Assembly: GCF_001436025.1 (NCBI RefSeq)
Contig: NZ_AZEQ01000004.1
Coordinates: 1-64,000, forward strand
DNA length: 64,000 nt
From: Limosilactobacillus mucosae DSM 13345
GTDB taxonomy: Bacteria; Bacillota; Bacilli; Lactobacillales; Lactobacillaceae
Direction of reading: 5' to 3'
Shown: one piece after another, positions 59,274 through 64,000 of the stretch
How the letters are laid out: the number at the start of each line of letters is the position of its first letter
How positions within the stretch are numbered: position 1 is the first letter of the stretch
Notes under the pieces: generated by a model
The model's input: only the letters and a program-made list of their open reading frames with translations
Databases searched by the model: none
What the model was told of the DNA's origin: nothing
Program-made: the position numbers and the translations under genes

Positions 59274-59334
59274 ATCAACGCTATTGTATTATGAAAATGA
59301 ACGACTACTTTTGTATACGAAGGGAAGAAACAGA

Positions 59335-60342
59335 TTGCTAGGAATTGGAGCAAAAAATATTGGCATTGATCTTGGTACTGCCAATACTATTGTTTACATT
59401 GAAGGCAAAGGCATCGTTTTGCGTGAACCATCCGTAGTTGCCCGCAACAAAAAGAGCGGCGAGGTCATCGCGGTTGGTGAAGAAGCACGTGATATGATTG
59501 GACGCACGCCTGCAAGCATTGTGGCGATTCGCCCAATGAAAGACGGCGTGATTGCCGATTATGATACGACGGTTGCTATGATGAAGCACTATATGGAAAA
59601 GGCACTCGGCAAAAATGGCGGCAAACCATACGTAATGGTCTGCGTACCTAGTGGCGTTACGGAAGTTGAAAAACGTGCCGTAATTGATGCAACGCGGGTG
59701 GCTGGCGCACGTGATGCCTATGTGATCGAAGAACCTTTTGCAGCTGCAATTGGTGCTGGTCTGCCGGTTATGGATCCAACTGGAAGTATGGTTGTTGACA
59801 TTGGTGGCGGTACGACGGATGTTGCTACGATTTCACTTGGTGGCATCGTTTCAAGTCGTTCGATTCGCATGGCCGGTGACAAGATGAATGATGCGATCGC
59901 ACAGTTCGTTCGTCAAAACAAGAATCTGCTGATTGGTGAACGTACGGCTGAAAAGCTCAAGTGGGATATCGGCTCAGCTTCTGTTGAGGCAGCTAAGGAA
60001 ATGGGAACTACCGAAGTCCGTGGTCGTGATTTGGTAACTGGTCTGCCACAGACTAAAGAAGTTTCGGCAGTTGATGTTTCCAACGCGTTGCAAGATGTTG
60101 TCGAAGCGATTATCGAAGCCATCAAGGGAACGTTGGAAGAAACCTCACCGGAAATTGCGGCTGACGTAATTGACCATGGGATCGTGCTGACTGGTGGCGG
60201 TGCCTTGCTTAAGCACTTGCCAGAAGTTATTGCCGATGCTACCAAGGTGCCTGTATTTATCGCCAATGATCCATTGGACTGTGTTGCTATCGGGACTGGT
60301 GAGTCACTGAAGAGCATTGATGTGATGAAAAAAAGCAAGTAG
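59335..60342 (+). CDS. mreB: Rod-shape actin MreB
   Basis: The 335-residue actin homologue starts [21 protein letters not shown], with phosphate-2 motif [16 protein letters not shown] and adenosine motif [11 protein letters not shown]. Start is TTG 59335 with AAGGGAAGA upstream; it aligns with the usual MFGIG-type beginning, while the longer frame from 59206 would cross the promoter. First gene of mreBCD. Confidence 0.94.
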   Translation: MLGIGAKNIGIDLGTANTIVYIEGKGIVLREPSVVARNKKSGEVIAVGEEARDMIGRTPASIVAIRPMKDGVIADYDTTVAMMKHYMEKALGKNGGKPYVMVCVPSGVTEVEKRAVIDATRVAGARDAYVIEEPFAAAIGAGLPVMDPTGSMVVDIGGGTTDVATISLGGIVSSRSIRMAGDKMNDAIAQFVRQNKNLLIGERTAEKLKWDIGSASVEAAKEMGTTEVRGRDLVTGLPQTKEVSAVDVSNALQDVVEAIIEAIKGTLEETSPEIAADVIDHGIVLTGGGALLKHLPEVIADATKVPVFIANDPLDCVAIGTGESLKSIDVMKKSK

Positions 60343-60458
60343 TCACGCAATCGAGTAAAGAGAATAACTGATACACAGTTAACAGGGCGGGGCTGGTCGC
60401 AAAACGATTTGTTTTGCCCAGTCCCGTTAAATGTATCTGGGTGCATTGGAGGATAAAA

Positions 60459-61310
60459 ATGCAGAAGTTTTTTTCGAATCGCCGCTTGGTAATTACAGTG
60501 GTAATTCTAGTAGTCTGCTTTGGCTTAATGGGCGGCTCGATTGCGATGCGCAACCGTCGTTCGACCCCACCGCTGATTCAGCAGTTTGGCAATGACATCG
60601 CCGGCTTTGCCGATGGCATTGTGGCATATCCGGTCAATGCCGTACAGGGCGTCGCTGATTCAGTTTCCGGATTGATGAATGCCTACACGGAAAATCGCGA
60701 GCTGAAGCAGAAAGTATCTGAGCTGGCCCAGGTTAAGGTTCGTGACCAAACGCTGGCTAAGGAAAACAAGCAGCTAAAAGCAGAATTGAAGCTCAAGAAC
60801 TCGCTGACCGACTATTCAACCGTTAGTGCAGCTGTAATGTCCAGGACGCCTTCTTCATGGCAGCAGCAATTAGTGATCAACAAGGGGCAGACCAGCGGTA
60901 TTAAAAAGAACATGCCGGTACTTTCTGGCGGCGGCTTGATTGGCCGAGTGGCGGAAGTTAACAAGACCAACAGTAAAGTTGAACTGCTCAGTGATACCAG
61001 CGAGTCATCCAATCGTTTTTCAATTGTGATTAATGGCACTGATGGTAAGAGCGTCAACGGGATCATTACGGGCTATAATGCCAGAACCAATGAGCTGATT
61101 ATGGGGCAGGTAACCTCAACGGCTAAGATTAAAAAAGGCGCTAAGGTCGTAACCAACGGAATGGGCGGTATTACGCCAAAAGGACTCTATGTCGGCAAAG
61201 TCTCACGTATCGGCAAGGATGATTATGGACTGGCTAAGAAAGTCTACATCAAACCGGCTACGAACTTTAACGAGATCAATATCGTTACGGTAGCGGAATT
61301 AAACGATTAG
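60459..61310 (+). CDS. mreC: Rod-shape protein MreC
   Basis: The 283-residue protein has an N-terminal membrane helix (about 8-28), a coiled coil (about 66-110) and an external beta-rich domain with VLSGGGLIGRVAEVNKTNSKVELLSD. It organises the elongation complex. GGAGGATAAAA precedes ATG 60459. Confidence 0.93.
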   Translation: MQKFFSNRRLVITVVILVVCFGLMGGSIAMRNRRSTPPLIQQFGNDIAGFADGIVAYPVNAVQGVADSVSGLMNAYTENRELKQKVSELAQVKVRDQTLAKENKQLKAELKLKNSLTDYSTVSAAVMSRTPSSWQQQLVINKGQTSGIKKNMPVLSGGGLIGRVAEVNKTNSKVELLSDTSESSNRFSIVINGTDGKSVNGIITGYNARTNELIMGQVTSTAKIKKGAKVVTNGMGGITPKGLYVGKVSRIGKDDYGLAKKVYIKPATNFNEINIVTVAELND

Positions 61311-61322
61311 AGGCGGTGTGAC

Positions 61323-61859
61323 ATGTATAGATTATCCCGGTTGAGATATGTGTTTCCTTTGGGTCTGTTCGCTGCCCTCTTTTTAGATGGTTCTTTAAGC
61401 AAGATATTTGCAGGCTTTTTCTTTCATTATCCCTATGCAATGGTCAGTCAATTGGTCATTGTCTGGCTGGTCTGCTCGTATTTTTTTGAAGGCGACATTC
61501 AGATTCCGTTGATTGGATTTTCGGTCGTCGCGGGGATTTTTTGCGATCTCTATTATTCAGGGATCCTGGGACTGTTCATGTTCCTTTATCCAATGGTTGT
61601 TGGTCTGACGAAATTGCTGGCTAAATATATCACGTCATCGTTTCCGATGATTGTCCTGGTCTTTTTGATCGATCTGACGGTATTTGAGCTTTTTAACTAT
61701 TGGGCCTATGCTGCAGTGGGAATTGCCAAGGTTGGCCTGGGCGGTTTTTTGTTGGATACGCTGTTGCCAACGTTGCTTTTGAATCTGGTATATCTGCTGT
61801 TTTTGTATTTTCCATTGCAAAAGCTGATTACTTGGGCTGCTGATATCGAACGCCGCTAA
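61323..61859 (+). CDS. mreD: Rod-shape protein MreD
   Basis: The 178-residue membrane protein has five to six helices. GIFCDLYYSGILGLFMFLYPMV matches the conserved MreD centre. It lies 12 bp after mreC, with GAGGCGGTG upstream of the ATG. Confidence 0.92.
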   Translation: MYRLSRLRYVFPLGLFAALFLDGSLSKIFAGFFFHYPYAMVSQLVIVWLVCSYFFEGDIQIPLIGFSVVAGIFCDLYYSGILGLFMFLYPMVVGLTKLLAKYITSSFPMIVLVFLIDLTVFELFNYWAYAAVGIAKVGLGGFLLDTLLPTLLLNLVYLLFLYFPLQKLITWAADIERR

Positions 61860-61874
61860 ATTTACGGTGAGGTC

Positions 61875-61903
61875 TTGACAAGGCTGTTGGATGATAGTAA
61901 GAT
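61875..61903 (+). promoter_or_regulatory. Promoter of the His T-box transcript
   Basis: TTGACA (61875-61880), 17-bp spacer, TAAGAT (61898-61903). Confidence 0.75.
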
Positions 61904-61911
61904 ACTGACAA

Positions 61912-62182
61912 TTATTAAAAAACGATAACAAAAACAAAGAACAGACTAGTAGCTGTTTAGCCGTCTGCTTAGCGAGTCGCGGTTGATGGGAAGCGACCAG
62001 AAGGCAACAGTGAATCACATCTGCGAGTTGGGCGATCGAATTTAGTAAGTCGCTCCGGGGAAGCCCGTTACAGCACAGAGTTTAAATTTGAACTCGCTGA
62101 GGCAGTTTAGCGTGAGCTGACTGCAATGATGAGGTGGAACCGCGGCAACGCCCTCTGAGCCATGTGCTCGGGGGCGTTTTTG
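61912..62182 (+). promoter_or_regulatory. T-box riboswitch, specifier CAC (His), first terminator module
   Basis: The Stem I specifier side reads GAATCACA; in the register fixed by the Val and Met leaders the codon is CAC at 62016-62018. Stem III is GCAGTTTAGC.../GCTGACTGC. The T-box AGGTGGAACCGCG is at 62132-62144. The terminator (62148-62182) pairs ACGCCC with GGGCGT. A His specifier fits the amino-acid transporter downstream. Confidence 0.85.
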
Positions 62183-62210
62183 CTTTTCTGGAAAATTTGA
62201 ACTTAATGAG

Positions 62211-62297
62211 GCAATGGCTGTGAAGCCGTTGCAAATCCGAGGTGGGATCACGCTGCGGCGTCCTCGACAGTTGTTATGACTGTTGAGGACGTTTTTT
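62211..62297 (+). promoter_or_regulatory. Second Stem III/antiterminator/terminator module of the His T-box
   Basis: The second module repeats the 3' half of a T-box: a Stem III-like hairpin GCAATGGC/GCCGTTGC (62211-62232), a variant T-box GAGGTGGGATCACGC (62239-62253), and a strong terminator CGTCCTC...GAGGACG with T-run (62259-62297). No second Stem I fits in the 30-base gap. The bulge reads TGGG, which matches the C discriminator of tRNA-His; the first module reads TGGA. Confidence 0.8.
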
Positions 62298-62327
62298 GTT
62301 ATCGAAGCATTTGAGGGAGGTTTTATC

Positions 62328-62975
62328 ATGTCAATGCACTATGTTATGGAAATTCTGCCATCGCTGTTTCAAGGCGCTGGCATGACATTAAAGCTGTTTT
62401 TCTGGACGCTGCTTGGTTCACTGCCTTTGGGGATCTTAGTTAGTTTAGGATTGACTTCCAAGTTTCGGCCACTGCAATGGCTGCTTGAGCTTTATGTCTG
62501 GCTGATGCGGGGTACGCCGCTGCTGCTGCAATTAATTTTTGTTTTTTATGGCTTGCCAATTGTTGGGATTGTTTTTCAGCGTTACGATGCCGCGCTGTTT
62601 GCATTTATTCTCAACTATGGTGCCTATTTTGCCGAAATCTTTCGGGGCGGCTTTCAGTCAATTGATCAAGGCCAATATGAGGCAGCGCGGGTTCTGCGCT
62701 TAAGCTATGGTCAGACGCTGCGCAAGATCGTGATTCCACAGGTCGTTAAGATCGTAATTCCTTCGATCGGCAACGAGGTCATCAATCTGGTCAAGGACTC
62801 ATCTTTGGTATACGTAATTGGTCTGGGCGATCTGTTGCGGGCCGGCAATGTTGCTACGGCACGGGACGTAACTTTGGTACCATTGCTTTTGGTTGGCTTG
62901 ATCTACCTAATCTTAATCGGGATCTGCACGTTTATCCTGAACAAGGTTGAAAAGCGCTATTCGTACTTTAAGTAA
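62328..62975 (+). CDS. Amino-acid ABC transporter permease (predicted histidine)
   Basis: The 215-residue permease of the polar amino-acid family (HisM/GlnP type) has about five helices. The conserved EAARVLRLSYGQTLRKIVIPQ contacts the ATPase. GGGAGG precedes ATG 62328. The His-type T-box leader suggests histidine as substrate, as proposed for HisXYZ transporters of Lactobacillales. Confidence 0.9.
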   Translation: MSMHYVMEILPSLFQGAGMTLKLFFWTLLGSLPLGILVSLGLTSKFRPLQWLLELYVWLMRGTPLLLQLIFVFYGLPIVGIVFQRYDAALFAFILNYGAYFAEIFRGGFQSIDQGQYEAARVLRLSYGQTLRKIVIPQVVKIVIPSIGNEVINLVKDSSLVYVIGLGDLLRAGNVATARDVTLVPLLLVGLIYLILIGICTFILNKVEKRYSYFK

Positions 62976-62990
62976 AAGGAGGCCATGAAT

Positions 62991-63632
62991 ATGCTGGAAG
63001 TGCAAGAACTTAAAAAGAGCTTTGGTGGGCGTCAGATTTTAGACGGCGTTGACTTAACGGTTAAAGATGGTGAGATTTTGTGCATCGTTGGTCCATCCGG
63101 TGCAGGTAAAACAACGCTTTTGCGCTGCATTACTGGTTTAGAGGCAGCCGACAGCGGTAAGTTTTTGATTGATGGTCGTCCTTTTGATCCACAGGGAACG
63201 GATCGCTCTGACAGTGTGATCGGAGTTGTTTTCCAAGACTTTAACCTTTTCCCTAATCTGACGGTTCTTGAAAACGTTACGCTGGCACCAACGCTGGTCT
63301 TGAAAAAAGCAAAAGCCGCCGCCCAGCAGGATGCCGAAAATCTCTTAAAGGAACTGGGTTTGGATGGTAAAGGCGATTTGTATCCATATCAGCTTTCTGG
63401 TGGTCAAAAACAGCGTGTGGCAATTGCGCGGGCACTGGCGATGAAGCCTAAGATCCTTTGCTACGATGAGCCAACCTCTGCTCTTGATCCTAATCTGCGT
63501 GATGAGGTTGCCAAGCTGATTTTGGGCTTAAAAAAAGACGGTATGACGCAGCTGGTGGTTACGCATGATATGGAGTTTGCTCAAAAAGTCGCTGACGATA
63601 TTCTGCAGGTTAAAGCTTTGGATCAGCAATAG
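62991..63632 (+). CDS. Amino-acid ABC transporter ATP-binding protein (predicted histidine)
   Basis: The 213-residue ATPase has Walker A GPSGAGKTT, signature [15 protein letters not shown], Walker B ILCYDEPTSALDP and switch His in VTHDM. It is shorter than the usual 240 residues, ending soon after the switch. ATG 62991 is chosen over 62985 because AAGGAGG (62976-62982) is too close to the latter. Confidence 0.92.
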   Translation: MLEVQELKKSFGGRQILDGVDLTVKDGEILCIVGPSGAGKTTLLRCITGLEAADSGKFLIDGRPFDPQGTDRSDSVIGVVFQDFNLFPNLTVLENVTLAPTLVLKKAKAAAQQDAENLLKELGLDGKGDLYPYQLSGGQKQRVAIARALAMKPKILCYDEPTSALDPNLRDEVAKLILGLKKDGMTQLVVTHDMEFAQKVADDILQVKALDQQ

Positions 63633-63649
63633 TAATGGGGGCCGGAAAA

Positions 63650-64000
63650 TTGAAGAAGTTCAAATATTGGCTGCTGCTGTTGATTTTGCCGGTTATGCTG
63701 TTGAGTGGCTGTCAAAACGTTACCCAGCGTGCTGATACGCAAGACACCTGGAAACAGATTCAGCGGCGGGGCAAGGTTGTGATTGGTCTGGATGACAGTT
63801 TCGTGCCAATGGGCTTTCGGGAAAAAAATGGCAAGCTGGTTGGCTATGATATTGATCTGGCTAAAGCAGTCTTTAAACAATATGGCATTAAGGTTGATTT
63901 TCAAACGATCGATTGGTCAATGAAAGAAACCGAATTAAAAAATGGTACTATTGATTTGTTATGGAACGGATATTCAGTAACTTCGCAACGAGCTAAAAAA
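63650..64000 (+). CDS. Amino-acid ABC transporter substrate-binding lipoprotein (partial)
   Basis: The gene runs off the window. A TTG at 63650 opens MKKFKYWLLLLILPVMLLSGC, a lipoprotein signal with lipobox Cys21; an ATG at 63635 in the same frame lacks a ribosome site. The mature part RRGKVVIGLDDSFVPMGFREKNGKLVGYDIDLAKAV is the standard beginning of family 3 solute-binding proteins. It should deliver the amino acid to the permease-ATPase pair just upstream. Confidence 0.9.
   Translation, partial: MKKFKYWLLLLILPVMLLSGCQNVTQRADTQDTWKQIQRRGKVVIGLDDSFVPMGFREKNGKLVGYDIDLAKAVFKQYGIKVDFQTIDWSMKETELKNGTIDLLWNGYSVTSQRAKK

Noticed and set aside
59206-59334. N-terminal extension of MreB
   Set aside because: It crosses the extended -10 promoter, and the MreB family begins at the TTG at 59335.

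Overview
The window looks like chromosomal DNA of a low-to-mid GC, heterofermentative lactic acid bacterium of the Lactobacillaceae. A Limosilactobacillus relative (perhaps near L. mucosae) is my best guess. The reasons are the gene order (atpBEFHAGDC, then DUF1146, murA-like, mbl), four T-box leaders, frequent TTG/GTG starts, orphan GcvH-like and GAF-type proteins, and a Ddl with the Phe-type active site of vancomycin-resistant lactobacilli. The species is inference only. Nearly all of it reads as core genome; no insertion sequence, prophage or CRISPR array was seen.

Layout. 1-1000: gene-poor, with tRNA-Gln(CUG). 1-3.1 kb: a minus-strand SOS operon for a Y-family DNA polymerase and a YolD-domain fusion protein. 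3.2-8.1 kb: a lipoprotein, then a MarR regulator with a heterodimeric ABC exporter behind a 41-bp palindrome. 8.1-9.2 kb: an intact Met T-box driving a broken metA. 9.2-12.7 kb: a serine hydrolase and the divergent murT-gatD operon. 12.9-17.2 kb: tdk-prfA-prmC-ywlC, then upp. 17.4-20.7 kb: a YibE/YibF pair and a PyrR-controlled uracil permease. 21-27.5 kb: F1Fo ATP synthase. 27.6-32.3 kb: DUF1146, a catalytically dead MurA paralogue, mbl, yidD, DUF2969, rodA and a GcvH-like protein. 32.3-36.6 kb: Met T-box, metQ-metN-metI and an M20 peptidase. 36.6-40.8 kb: DUF2785 protein, ddl, an XRE-TPR regulator, a Usp protein and a small membrane protein. 40.8-44.1 kb: candidate 6S RNA, rarA, yueI-like, VOC protein and a YczE-like membrane protein. 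44.2-47.6 kb: a long operator-rich gap, then transaldolase-transketolase. 47.7-54 kb: rpsD, fRMsr, ezrA, nifS-like, thiI, tpx. 54-61.9 kb: Val T-box-valS, folC, radC, mreBCD. 61.9-64 kb: a His T-box with two terminator modules, and an amino-acid ABC transporter cut by the window end.

The genes tell a connected story. Methionine biosynthesis (metA) has decayed while its tRNA-sensing leader survives, and the Met T-box importer is intact, which suggests reliance on imported methionine. Histidine uptake is likewise predicted to be T-box controlled. Cell-wall and cell-shape genes are scattered through the window (murT-gatD, the dead murA copy, ddl, mbl, rodA, mreBCD, ezrA). The observations I rate highest are the tandem-module His T-box, the MurA pseudoenzyme, the decayed metA behind an intact riboswitch, the SOS operon with its YolD fusion, and the paired ATCGAT palindromes upstream of tal-tkt. 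None of them amounts to a proven new system.
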